Source of the DNA: Candidatus Defluviilinea gracilis
GTDB taxonomy: Bacteria > Chloroflexota > Anaerolineae > Anaerolineales > Villigracilaceae
Assembly (NCBI GenBank): GCA_016716235.1
Contig: JADJWS010000001.1
Coordinates: 1,550,001-1,614,000, forward strand
Direction: 5' to 3'
DNA length: 64,000 bases
Below the pieces are notes generated by a model, which saw only the letters and a program-made list of their open reading frames with translations, was not told where the DNA came from and searched no databases. How positions within the stretch are numbered: the first letter of the stretch is position 1; the number at the start of each line of letters is the position of its first letter. A program made the translations under genes and the position numbers. Positions 33,480-41,117 of the stretch are shown here, piece by piece.

Positions 33480-34532
33480 ATGCCCTCCCCCATCCCCGTA
33501 GCCGTCCTCGGCGCAACAGGTTCAGTTGGTCAAAGATTTATTTCGTTATTAGACAATCACCCCTGGTTCAAAGTCGTCGCGCTTGCCGCGTCCGATAAAT
33601 CGGTCGGGCAAAAATATTCGCAAGCCACGCGCTGGATCTTGAACGAACCGATGCCCGACTATGCCAAAGACATGATCGTCGTGCCAGCCACAGTCGAATC
33701 GGCGCAGGCAAAAATTGTTTTCTCCGCGTTGCACAACGAGATCGCCAAAGACCTCGAACCGCAGTTCGCGCGCGCGGGCATGGCGGTGTGTTCCAACGCA
33801 TCGTCCTATCGCCGTGACGACGATGTGCCACTGCTCCTCCCCGAGATCAACGCGGATCACATCCATCTCGTCACACAACAACGCAAGAACAAAAACTATA
33901 GCGGTTGCATCATCACGAATCCGAATTGCACGAGCACGGGGTTAACCATCGCGCTCAAAGCCCTCGACGATGCGTTCGGCGTGAAAAAAGTTTTCGCGGT
34001 CTCGTTGCAGGCGCTTTCGGGCGCGGGCTATCCTGGCGTCGCCTCGCTCGACATCGCGGACAATGTGATTCCCAACATCAAAGGCGAAGAGGAAAAAGTG
34101 GAATGGGAGCCGCGCAAGATGCTTGGCAAATTCAACAAAGACAAAATTGATCTGGCGGATATCCGATTCAGCGCGCATACCACCCGCGTAGCAGTGACGG
34201 ATGGTCACCTCGTCTGCGCCAGCGTGGAGTTGACGCGTCCCACCGACCCTCAAACTGCGGAGGCGATCCTGCGAGATTTCTCCGCCGCCTCAGCCGCGCG
34301 CGAGTTGCCGTCGAGTCCGCGACCCGTGATTCAAGTCCGCGAAGAAGCGGATCGTCCACAACCGCGCCTCGACCGCCTGGCAGGCAAAGGGATGACGACC
34401 GTCGTCGGCAGGGTCAGGCGCGATCCGATCTTGGATCTGAAGTTTGTCGTCCTATCACACAACACCATCCGCGGCGCGGCAGGCGGCTCGATCTATAATG
34501 CGGAGTTGCTGGTGAGCGAGGGATTGTTGTGA
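33480..34532 (+). CDS. asd: aspartate-semialdehyde dehydrogenase
   Basis: Reduces aspartyl phosphate to the semialdehyde with NADPH. 350 aa, archaeal/fungal-type Asd: GATGSVGQRF cofactor loop, catalytic Cys in NPNCTSTGL, HTTRVAVTDGH. A long stretch near the C-terminus (PSSPRPVIQVREEADRPQPR) precedes the final strand. The 3' end (34295-34532) is duplicated at 36551-36788, so the present 3' end may derive from an incoming segment. ATG behind AAAAGGACT. Confidence 0.94.
   Translation: MPSPIPVAVLGATGSVGQRFISLLDNHPWFKVVALAASDKSVGQKYSQATRWILNEPMPDYAKDMIVVPATVESAQAKIVFSALHNEIAKDLEPQFARAGMAVCSNASSYRRDDDVPLLLPEINADHIHLVTQQRKNKNYSGCIITNPNCTSTGLTIALKALDDAFGVKKVFAVSLQALSGAGYPGVASLDIADNVIPNIKGEEEKVEWEPRKMLGKFNKDKIDLADIRFSAHTTRVAVTDGHLVCASVELTRPTDPQTAEAILRDFSAASAARELPSSPRPVIQVREEADRPQPRLDRLAGKGMTTVVGRVRRDPILDLKFVVLSHNTIRGAAGGSIYNAELLVSEGLL
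34295..34532 (+). repeat. left direct repeat: 3' end of asd
   Basis: 238 bp that align without gaps to 36551-36788 (offset 2256 bp) at roughly 94 percent identity; most differences are at third codon positions. Weaker similarity continues past the stop codons (GTACAATGG in both). Confidence 0.9.
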
Positions 34533-34661
34533 GGTATGAGTAAAAAATCGGAACTCCTGAACTTAACAAGATGACAAAAACATACCGTGAGGAAGTTGGA
34601 TAGGAGTTTTCGGGAGTACAATGGAAAAGAGTAAGAGGTTATAAAGTTTCCGACTTTGGCG

Positions 34662-34694
34662 GTATACCATCCCAAATAAGTTAGGATGGTATAC
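34662..34694. repeat. inverted repeat GTATACCATCC / GGATGGTATAC
   Basis: Perfect 11-bp arms with an 11-nt loop, 130 bp behind the asd stop. It could terminate asd transcription, though it lacks a T run, or mark the element's end. Confidence 0.6.
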
Positions 34695-34763
34695 GGAGAC
34701 GCCACTGTCTGTTCCTAATTAGCCATCTTCTTACGGTATAAATTAATGTCACATGGAGACATC

Positions 34764-35780
34764 ATGACTAATGTCAAAGATGAAATGAAAGCAACCACCG
34801 ATTATGCGATTAAATTAGCCAAAGAAAAGTTTGGGCAGGATTTAGACATATCAGAGCGAAGCATAGGTAAATTGGATGACCTATTGTCTCAGGCTTATCA
34901 AAACCTATCTAGTCGAATGAAAGACGAAAAAACAAATCTTGCTATTTCCAGAACAGCCAATATTTGGGGGACTTATCTAGGAGAAATAATGCGTCATGAA
35001 TTTGGCGGTTCTTGGGTATTAAGAGGTTCAGAACGGTTCATCGCCATCAAAGGTTTTGAATTCTGGCCCATTGATTTCGTTTTTTGGAAAATCACAAGTC
35101 ATCCAGAATACAGCGCCAGAGGATTTTTTGCTGAAACAAGCAAGAAAATTATATCGTCTCAAGTTGAACGACCCCAATCACAATACAGGCCTGAGTTTAT
35201 CAACTCGCCTCAAGCGCAATCCCCCGTTAACAAACAACAAAACGCTTTCACAATTGATAAGAAAGTTATTTTTGCCTTTGCGGGTATAGGTGGCGCGTTG
35301 CTTCTTGCCGTTATTTGTGTAATTGGCTTCCTCCTTCTTCGTGGTAGCGGAATTTCAGCAGAGTTCAGATCAAATCTCAACAACTTTTTAATAGAAGCAG
35401 AAAAACTAAACGTTATGACAGAACAGGGCGTATCCAATGACGATTACAGAAATCAACTCGCAGAAGTGAAAAGTGCCTACTCTCTCTTGAATGGCTCGTG
35501 GCCATCATCATTGAACACAGAAAAAAACATGTTTGACGAAGCGATCAAAGGTTGGGAATTAACGCTTGAAGTATGGGATTATGGTTTAGCCGACAGCGCA
35601 TATCCGTTCATATTTCTGCCAGAAAATAGCACCTTGCTAAAAGAATGTACCGATTACACCAACTCTAATCCTGAACTTGCAAAGGTTAAATGGGTTGACG
35701 AATGGATTGGAGTATTAATGAGCACAGCCGGCCAATATTTTGAACAAGGTCAAACGACCATCAATACTAAGCTTAAATAA
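34764..35780 (+). CDS. AT-rich hypothetical membrane protein
   Basis: 338 aa, not recognised. The N-terminal cytosolic domain of about 150 residues has HEFGGSWVLRGSERFIAIKGFEFWPIDFVFWKI in pieces (HEFGGSWVLRG, FEFWPIDFVF), followed by a Gln/Pro-rich linker, one membrane helix (about 180-200) and an extracellular helical domain of about 140 residues. Start at ATG 34764 because GGAG lies five bases upstream. First gene of the island behind asd, followed 12 bp later by the HEPN-like gene. Confidence 0.7.
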   Translation: MTNVKDEMKATTDYAIKLAKEKFGQDLDISERSIGKLDDLLSQAYQNLSSRMKDEKTNLAISRTANIWGTYLGEIMRHEFGGSWVLRGSERFIAIKGFEFWPIDFVFWKITSHPEYSARGFFAETSKKIISSQVERPQSQYRPEFINSPQAQSPVNKQQNAFTIDKKVIFAFAGIGGALLLAVICVIGFLLLRGSGISAEFRSNLNNFLIEAEKLNVMTEQGVSNDDYRNQLAEVKSAYSLLNGSWPSSLNTEKNMFDEAIKGWELTLEVWDYGLADSAYPFIFLPENSTLLKECTDYTNSNPELAKVKWVDEWIGVLMSTAGQYFEQGQTTINTKLK

Positions 35781-35792
35781 GGCTGTGTTTTC

Positions 35793-36434
35793 ATGTCTCA
35801 CAATAAGCAATTTCCTAACAGCATCTACAATGAATTTAGAACTGTCGAAATATTGGTGAATTCACCCTACACGACAGGGCGAACTGATGCCTTTGTAATT
35901 GCTTGGGTAAAGAGTGAGCGACAAGTTAGGCGGATTTTCTCATACCTGATTTATCAATATCCCATATTTGAGAAAAAAGATGTGCCATCTATCATTCAAA
36001 CCATTGCTTCAAATAATAATCTATACTTCAACGATTTTATAGACAAATTTAATCGTTTGTATCCAAAAACTTACAAAGACATAATTGGATCATCCTATGA
36101 TTTGTTAAAAGCAGACCTTGACGGCATAAATAGCTTTCGTAACAAGATATTTCATGGGCAACCAACAGGACATAGTTTAACTGCACGCCAACTTTGCAAT
36201 GAAATAGAGAAAATTCAAAGGTGGTGCTTTGAAGTAGCGAAAAAAATGCAAATCGAAATTGGTTATGATGGTTTTACTCGAAACTCATTTCGGAAATCGA
36301 CAAATGAAAATTTTGCATCAGATTACAAACTGCAAATCAAGAGTGTTGATGAACTTTCAGCATTTCTTACCAAGAGAAAGGCGCGTCACCGATATACAAC
36401 GAGCGCGTCAAAGGTGGAGATAAAAAATAAATGA
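35793..36434 (+). CDS. HEPN-like protein (possible RNase)
   Basis: 213 aa, AT-rich. It carries R116-NKIF-H121, the Rx4H signature of HEPN domains, in an all-helical context (INSFRNKIFHGQPTG). HEPN proteins are often RNA-cutting toxins or defence effectors, but some are structural. Close linkage to the upstream membrane protein suggests a two-gene module. The C-terminal tail is basic. A strong terminator follows three bases after the stop. Confidence 0.6.
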   Translation: MSHNKQFPNSIYNEFRTVEILVNSPYTTGRTDAFVIAWVKSERQVRRIFSYLIYQYPIFEKKDVPSIIQTIASNNNLYFNDFIDKFNRLYPKTYKDIIGSSYDLLKADLDGINSFRNKIFHGQPTGHSLTARQLCNEIEKIQRWCFEVAKKMQIEIGYDGFTRNSFRKSTNENFASDYKLQIKSVDELSAFLTKRKARHRYTTSASKVEIKNK

Positions 36435-36436
36435 AG

Positions 36437-36468
36437 AAAGCCCCGAGTCGTCGGGGCTTTTTCTTTTT
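36437..36468 (+). terminator. strong terminator at the end of the island
   Basis: AAAGCCCCGA-GTCG-TCGGGGCTTT followed by TTCTTTTT. Confidence 0.92.
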
Positions 36469-36550
36469 AGAACAGTTTTCGCTATCCCCTAAACCTCGCA
36501 TACGACCCAAGCACGCGCAACGCGGACGTGTATTGACTCAATTCATCGAA

Positions 36551-36788
36551 CGCGCGCGAGTTGCCGTCGAGTCCGCGACCTGTGATTCAAGTCCGCGAGG
36601 AAACCGACCGTCCACAACCGCGCCTCGACCGCCTGGCAGGCAAAGGGATGACAACCGTCGTCGGCAGAGTCAGGCGCGATCCGATCTTGGATTTGAAGTT
36701 CGTTGTCCTCTCGCACAACACCATCCGCGGCGCGGCAGGCGGCTCGATCTATAATGCGGAGTTGCTGGTGAACGAGAATTTGTTGTGA
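36551..36788 (+). pseudogene. asd 3' fragment (right direct repeat)
   Basis: Encodes the last about 75 codons of aspartate-semialdehyde dehydrogenase in frame to a TGA, with nearly the same protein sequence as the intact gene (GKGMTTVVGRVRRDPILDLK). It lacks the rest of the gene and a start. Changes are mostly synonymous, so it derives from a once functional allele. It marks the right boundary of a 2.26-kb insertion. Confidence 0.9.
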
Positions 36789-36973
36789 GGCGTGGAGGGC
36801 AGTCTTTGGGTGTACAATGGCGAGGAGATAAGTGGTTTTAAAGAATCCGCCATATAACTATCCCTTGCGGCGTTTTATGCGGCGGAAAGTAGGATTAAGA
36901 TGTGGTTAGCCCATCGCTTTGACACAGCGATATATTTTGAGTTAATCATCATTCGCACTGCAAAAAGGTCTTT
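36789..36973 (+). other. intergenic region, remnant of asd downstream DNA
   Basis: No gene seen. GGTGTACAATGGCGAGGAG resembles GGAGTACAATGGAAAAGAG behind the intact asd, so the duplication extends past the stop codon for about 60 bp. Then AT-rich sequence leads to the next gene. Confidence 0.4.
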
Positions 36974-37528
36974 ATGCCAACGTTAGATACAACCGCATTA
37001 TTTAACTGGATAATATCTGGATTGATTGGTTTAATCTTCGGAAGTATTGGCGCTTGGTACACTCATCGTCTCCAGATAAAGCGTGAAAATCTTGCTTGGC
37101 AAAGAGAAAAAGAAAAACTTCAAGAAAGATTTGAGCAAGAAAAAAGTTTGCTTGAAATTCAGTTCAATCAAAAATTGTTGGAACTTGAAAAACAGGCTAC
37201 TCAACAACAAAGCAATCAGGTCAGAACAGAAATTCTTAAGGGTGTCGAAAATCCTGAAGAAGTCATTAGTCGCTATAAAAAGTATCAGGAGTTACTAACC
37301 AACTTAAAGCCGGGAAACCTTATTGCTAGAATGATGGATACTTCTTTTGACAAAGAAACTATGTCAAAATTAGAGGAAATGCTTTCAAAGGAATATCCCA
37401 AAAGACTTGAAGCCCTTGAAAAATCTGTTGATGAGTTGAAAAAGGCACTTGACTCAGGAGATATTACAGAGCAGAAATTTGAAGAAGCATTGGGCGAGTT
37501 GATCGAAAAGATAATGAGTCAAAAATAA
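36974..37528 (+). CDS. AT-rich membrane-anchored coiled-coil protein
   Basis: 184 aa, not recognised. Residues 10-30 (NWIISGLIGLIFGSIGAWYT) form one membrane helix, followed by a long Lys/Glu/Gln coiled coil (KREKEKLQERFEQEKSLLEI-type sequence) and an acidic helical end. Weak ribosome site (AAAGGTC). It stands alone directly to the right of the asd duplication, so it may belong to a second insertion at the same spot. Confidence 0.68.
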   Translation: MPTLDTTALFNWIISGLIGLIFGSIGAWYTHRLQIKRENLAWQREKEKLQERFEQEKSLLEIQFNQKLLELEKQATQQQSNQVRTEILKGVENPEEVISRYKKYQELLTNLKPGNLIARMMDTSFDKETMSKLEEMLSKEYPKRLEALEKSVDELKKALDSGDITEQKFEEALGELIEKIMSQK

Positions 37529-37574
37529 AAACGGGCTACCGATGAACAGCAGTGTCAAGGGTTGAGGAAAACTC

Positions 37575-37622
37575 GATCTAAAAAGCCTCGTGTCTAACAA
37601 AAGACGTTGGGCTTTTTCTTTT
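37575..37622 (+). terminator. probable terminator
   Basis: AAAAAGCC ... GGGCTTTTT hairpin with inner TGTCT/AGACG pairing and a TTTCTTTTT tail, behind the coiled-coil gene. The stem is imperfect. Confidence 0.6.
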
Positions 37623-37821
37623 TCAGGGCGGTTTTGAAGCAGGAATTCAACCTACAGTCAATCTTCTAGAGCCGCGCTCGGGTTTGTGTTCGAGTGCGGT
37701 TGTTGCGAACGGGTGGCTTCGCTGTTCTCGCCAGCCGTTGGCATGACCCATGCGAAACAAAATCCGTATGAAAAAATCAGTCGAAGCGAAGTAAAATTAG
37801 CGGTGGAACAAAGGAGCAAAA

Positions 37822-38073
37822 ATGACACTCCAACAAGTTACGATCGAAATTCCAGACAAGGTGCTTCTTGCCGAAAAGACCGATGCTGAGTCTTTTGGGC
37901 GTGAAATCCGCATGCTGGCGGCGGTTAAGTTATATGAAATGGGCAGGCTTTCTTCGGGGCGAGCGTCTGAACTGGCAGGAATGTCCAGAGTGGAATTTCT
38001 GCTCAGTTTGAATCGCTACAAGGTTTTCCCTTTTGCCGCCGAACTTGAAGATTTAGAAAACGCTCATGCCTAA
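37822..38073 (+). CDS. UPF0175 family antitoxin-like protein
   Basis: 83 aa, UPF0175 pattern: IEIPDKVLLAE at the start and LYEMGRLSSGRASELAGMSRVEFL, a helix-turn-helix-like core. Members usually pair with DUF3368 PIN-like toxins, and such a gene overlaps its 3' end here. ATG behind AAAGGAGC. Confidence 0.82.
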   Translation: MTLQQVTIEIPDKVLLAEKTDAESFGREIRMLAAVKLYEMGRLSSGRASELAGMSRVEFLLSLNRYKVFPFAAELEDLENAHA

Positions 38074-38362
38074 AGCCGTCAGCAATACGTCGCCGCTTCT
38101 TTATCTTTATCGCATTGGCGGTATTGACTGGCTTCCTAAATTATTCGATGAGGTTTGGATACCCGAAGCGGTCAGAAGCGAGTTGCAGGCTGGACGAAGT
38201 AAGGGCTACGATGTCCCTAACCCTGACGATTATTCATGGCTGAATATCGTCAACCCAAAATCCACGCCTTCTGAGTGGCTTGCCTTTTTTCGTGATCTAC
38301 TGATTGCCGTTCCTCGAATATTCGATACCCTCCCGCTGGAAGGCGCCTCGTTATTGTATTGA
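38066..38362 (+). pseudogene. truncated DUF3368 PIN-like toxin
   Basis: 98 aa. The first about 73 residues match DUF3368 (AVSNTSPLLYLYRIGGIDWL, LPKLFDEVWIPEAVRSELQ, DYSWLNIVNPKSTPSEWLA), the family paired with UPF0175. Full proteins have about 150-160 residues with further acidic PIN positions. After SEWLA the sequence changes to an unrelated tail (FFRDLLIAVPRIFDTLP) and stops, so the toxin is probably inactive. It overlaps the antitoxin gene by 8 bp. Confidence 0.7.
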
Positions 38363-38430
38363 AGGAAGCGCATGATTCGAAATCAAAGAGATCGCGCGCA
38401 TCCCGCAACTCAACAACGCGCTGGTGAAAT

Positions 38431-38463
38431 AATACAGGCGGAGGAAAATCCTCCGCCTGTATT
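38431..38463. terminator. bidirectional hairpin between toxin remnant and thrS
   Basis: Perfect 15-bp stem AATACAGGCGGAGGA / TCCTCCGCCTGTATT with loop AAA, between convergent genes. Confidence 0.75.
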
Positions 38464-38482
38464 GTATCGTCCGCCGTCAGGT

Positions 38483-40294
38483 TTATAACTCACCTGCTCG
38501 TTTTTCGATACGGTCCTTCGCACGCGCAATAAATTCGCTTAAGGCGATGCCGTTCTGCTGGCTTCCATCCCTCACGCGCAGAGACACCTGCTCCGCTTCC
38601 ATCTCGTTCTTGCCGACCACCAGCATATACGGCACTTTCATCAACTGCGCCGAGCGGATTTTGGCATTCATGCGTTGCGACGACAGATCCGCATGAGCGC
38701 GCACGCCATTCTCACGCAGTTGCTTTGCGATATTCTCCGCATACTCGTTTTGATTGTCCGTGATCGAGATGACGCGCACCTGCTCAGGCGAAAGCCACAC
38801 GGGGAAGTTGCCTCCGTAATGCTCCAGCAGGAACCCAATCAAGCGTTCGTGCGTGGAGAGCGGCGCGCGGTGGATGCACAGCGGCACTTCTTCCTGCCCA
38901 TCCTTGTTGATGTACTTCAAGTCGAAGCGTTCGGGCTGGGCGAAGTCCACTTGATTCGTGGCGAGCGAAAACTCCTTGCCGATCACCGACCAGATCTGCA
39001 CGTCAATTTTGGGACCGTAAAATGCGGCTTCATCCTCGGCTTCCACATATGGCACTCCGCCATTGTCCATTGCGCGGCGCACCATGTCTTCCGTTTTGAG
39101 CCACAGGCGTTCGTTGTCCACATACTTTTTGCCGAGCCCTGCTTTGCTATGCAGGGACAGTCGCATCACATATTTCTCGATGCCGAACAACTCGAAGTAT
39201 TTGAGATACAGGTCAACGACGCCGAGGAACTCCTGCTCAAATTGATCTTCCGTCACGTACATGTGCGCGTCGTTCATCTGCAAAGACCGCACGCGCATCA
39301 GACCAAACAACTCGCCTGATTTTTCGTAGCGATAGACCGTTCCATATTCCGCGAGACGAATCGGCAGGTCACGATACGAGCGCGGCTTCGACCCGAAAAT
39401 TTTGTGGTGCATCGGGCAGTTCATCGGCTTGACGTAATACTTCACGCCTTCGAGTTCCATCGGCGGGTACATGCTCTCCGCGTAATAGGGGAGATGACCT
39501 GAACGAATGAACAAATCTTCTTTCGTCAGGTTCGGCGTGCGGACGCGCACATAGCCTGCCTTCTCTTCCATCTCTTTGGCGAGTTTCTCCAACTCTTCGA
39601 TCATCACTCCGCCGTTCGGCAGGAACAACGGCAAGCCAGGACCGATCTCGTCGTCGAACGTGAAGATTTCCAGCTCTTTGCCGAGTTTGCGATGGTCCCG
39701 CTTCTTCGCCTCTTCGAGCTGGTGCAGATATTCTTCGAGCTGTTTCTTGCTCTCCCACGCCGTGCCGTAGACGCGCTGTAACTGTTTGTTCTTCTCGTCG
39801 CCGCGCCAATACGCGCCCGCAATAGACATCAACTTGAACGCATCCTGTTTGATCTCTTTCGTGCTTTGCACATGCGGACCGCGGCACAAATCCACGAACG
39901 TGTCTTGCTGATAGATCGAGATCTCGGGCTTTTCTTTGAGCGGATTTCCGTACTCATCGAGTCCGCCTTTTTCGAGTCCCTCGATCAACTCCAACTTGTA
40001 CGGCTGGTTCGCAAAAATTTTCTTCGCCTCCTCCGCTGAGATGACCGTCTTCTTGAACTCGTGTTTGCCCTGCACGATCTGTCTCATCCGCTTTTCGATT
40101 TGCTCCAAATCTTCGGGCGTGAGGTTGCGCGGCAGGTCGAAATCGTAATAGAACCCGTTCTCCACAGGCGGACCGATCGTGATCTTCCCATCGGGGAACA
40201 TCTCCATCACCGCCTGCGCCATCACATGCGCCGCCGAATGACGGATCTTGTACAGATTTGACTCTTCGTACTTTTCCTGAACTTGTTGCGACAT
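38483..40294 (-). CDS. thrS: threonyl-tRNA synthetase
   Basis: Charges tRNA-Thr. 603 aa. It starts directly with the editing/SAD region (NLYKIRHSAAHVMAQAVMEM) and lacks the N-terminal TGS domain of the 642-aa E. coli enzyme. Class II motifs: MNCPMHHKIF (zinc Cys), GTVYRYEKSGELFGLMRVR, and HRAPLSTHERLIGFLLEHYGG in the last motif region (HRAPLSTHERLIGFLLEH), then an anticodon-binding domain. Controlled by a T-box leader about 230 bp upstream of the start. Confidence 0.96.
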   Translation of the reverse strand: MSQQVQEKYEESNLYKIRHSAAHVMAQAVMEMFPDGKITIGPPVENGFYYDFDLPRNLTPEDLEQIEKRMRQIVQGKHEFKKTVISAEEAKKIFANQPYKLELIEGLEKGGLDEYGNPLKEKPEISIYQQDTFVDLCRGPHVQSTKEIKQDAFKLMSIAGAYWRGDEKNKQLQRVYGTAWESKKQLEEYLHQLEEAKKRDHRKLGKELEIFTFDDEIGPGLPLFLPNGGVMIEELEKLAKEMEEKAGYVRVRTPNLTKEDLFIRSGHLPYYAESMYPPMELEGVKYYVKPMNCPMHHKIFGSKPRSYRDLPIRLAEYGTVYRYEKSGELFGLMRVRSLQMNDAHMYVTEDQFEQEFLGVVDLYLKYFELFGIEKYVMRLSLHSKAGLGKKYVDNERLWLKTEDMVRRAMDNGGVPYVEAEDEAAFYGPKIDVQIWSVIGKEFSLATNQVDFAQPERFDLKYINKDGQEEVPLCIHRAPLSTHERLIGFLLEHYGGNFPVWLSPEQVRVISITDNQNEYAENIAKQLRENGVRAHADLSSQRMNAKIRSAQLMKVPYMLVVGKNEMEAEQVSLRVRDGSQQNGIALSEFIARAKDRIEKRAGEL

Positions 40295-40459
40295 TTTCGC
40301 TTCCTTTCTTGATACTTCGACTTCGCTCAGTACAAGCTTTTACCTGCTACTGCTTCGTGGACATCCTCGCGCCTCAGAGGGAAGCAATAGCAAATCCTCC
40401 GAGCCGCTGATGAGTGTTGGCGCTGTCTTCAGTCATCGCGATCTCCTTTCGCCCCACCT

Positions 40460-40505
40460 ACCTCCCCCAAAATCCGACTGGGGTTCGTCGGATTTTGGGG
40501 GAGGT
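40460..40505. repeat. 18-bp perfect hairpin repeat in the thrS leader
   Basis: ACCTCCCCCAAAATCCGA and TCGGATTTTGGGGGAGGT around a ten-base loop. It lies between the T-box terminator and thrS, so it is present in every full-length thrS mRNA. Looks like another dispersed palindrome family. Confidence 0.8.
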
Positions 40506-40526
40506 GTCCGAAGGACGGAGGGAGTT

Positions 40527-40790
40527 AAAACAAAACTCGCCCACACACGGGGCGAGAATTTTCTTCACGCGGTTCCACCCGATTTGTACGACAAAATTAA
40601 TTTTGTCGCACATCTCTTCAGCCTCTAACGGAGCAACCCGTATCATCTACTCACTGATCACTTCTCACTGATCACTTTTCAACTCAACGCTCGCGAGTGG
40701 TTTTCTGTGGACTTCCCTTGAAGAGACTCTCAATCTTCGTTCTCTTCTCCCTGTCAGGGATGTGACCACATACTCGTCTCGGTCAATGCG
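40527..40790 (-). ncRNA. T-box riboswitch (leader of thrS)
   Basis: Minus strand. T-box core GGGTGGAACCGCG at 40580-40568, whose TGGA bulge pairs with the uncharged tRNA 3' end. Terminator CTCGCCCC-GTGTGT-GGGCGAGTTTTGTTTT at 40557-40527. Upstream Stem I region has GTGG/CCAC base pairing and AGAGAACGAAG-type sequence. ACA and ACC triplets occur in the expected specifier zone but the exact specifier codon was not resolved. The 5' limit is approximate. A GATCAGTGAGAAGTGATCAG repeat sits inside the leader (40650-40680). Confidence 0.88.
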
Positions 40791-40831
40791 TTTTGGTGTA
40801 TGGATACCTGTTTACTTGTCTACGAACCCAG

Positions 40832-40905
40832 TGGGCGAGATAGGGCTCGAACCTACGACCTCTGCTATGTCAAAGCAGTGCTCTAACCAACTGAGCTACC
40901 CGCCC
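40832..40905 (-). tRNA. tRNA-Val (anticodon GAC)
   Basis: Acceptor GGGCGGG / CTCGCCC, D arm GCTC/GAGC, anticodon stem CTGCT/AGCAG with loop TTGACAT (GAC), T arm GTAGG-TTCGAGC-CCTAT. The CCA end is not encoded. It lies just upstream of the T-box leader on the same strand. Confidence 0.92.
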
Positions 40906-41117
40906 GAAAGACTGACATTATAACGAGAGGCTCAAGAAATGACAATGCCTTATTCGCGAGGATTCAGGGTCTTCTTATAAAGCCGCCTCTTTAGAGACGG
41001 ATCGCGCGGACACAAGAGACTTTTCCATAAAACAGCGGAGGAAAATCCATCTCCTTTATGAACCTCACGCTACACGCATCGCAGGCAAGGGAAGAAGTAT
41101 TGAAGTAAACTACACGT
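40906..41117. other. intergenic region without recognised features
   Basis: No gene or stable hairpin seen apart from a possible TAAACT -10 at 41106-41111, six bases before the next start codon. Confidence 0.4.

Noticed and set aside
36431..36754. 107-codon frame across the terminator and the asd fragment
   Set aside because: Starts within the terminator stem and reads the asd remnant in the wrong frame.
34295..36788. IS element or prophage between the asd copies
   Set aside because: No transposase, integrase or phage gene, and the border repeats are gene sequence, not IS ends.
38675..39319. 214-codon plus-strand frame inside thrS
   Set aside because: Complement of a universally conserved tRNA synthetase; no recognisable domain.
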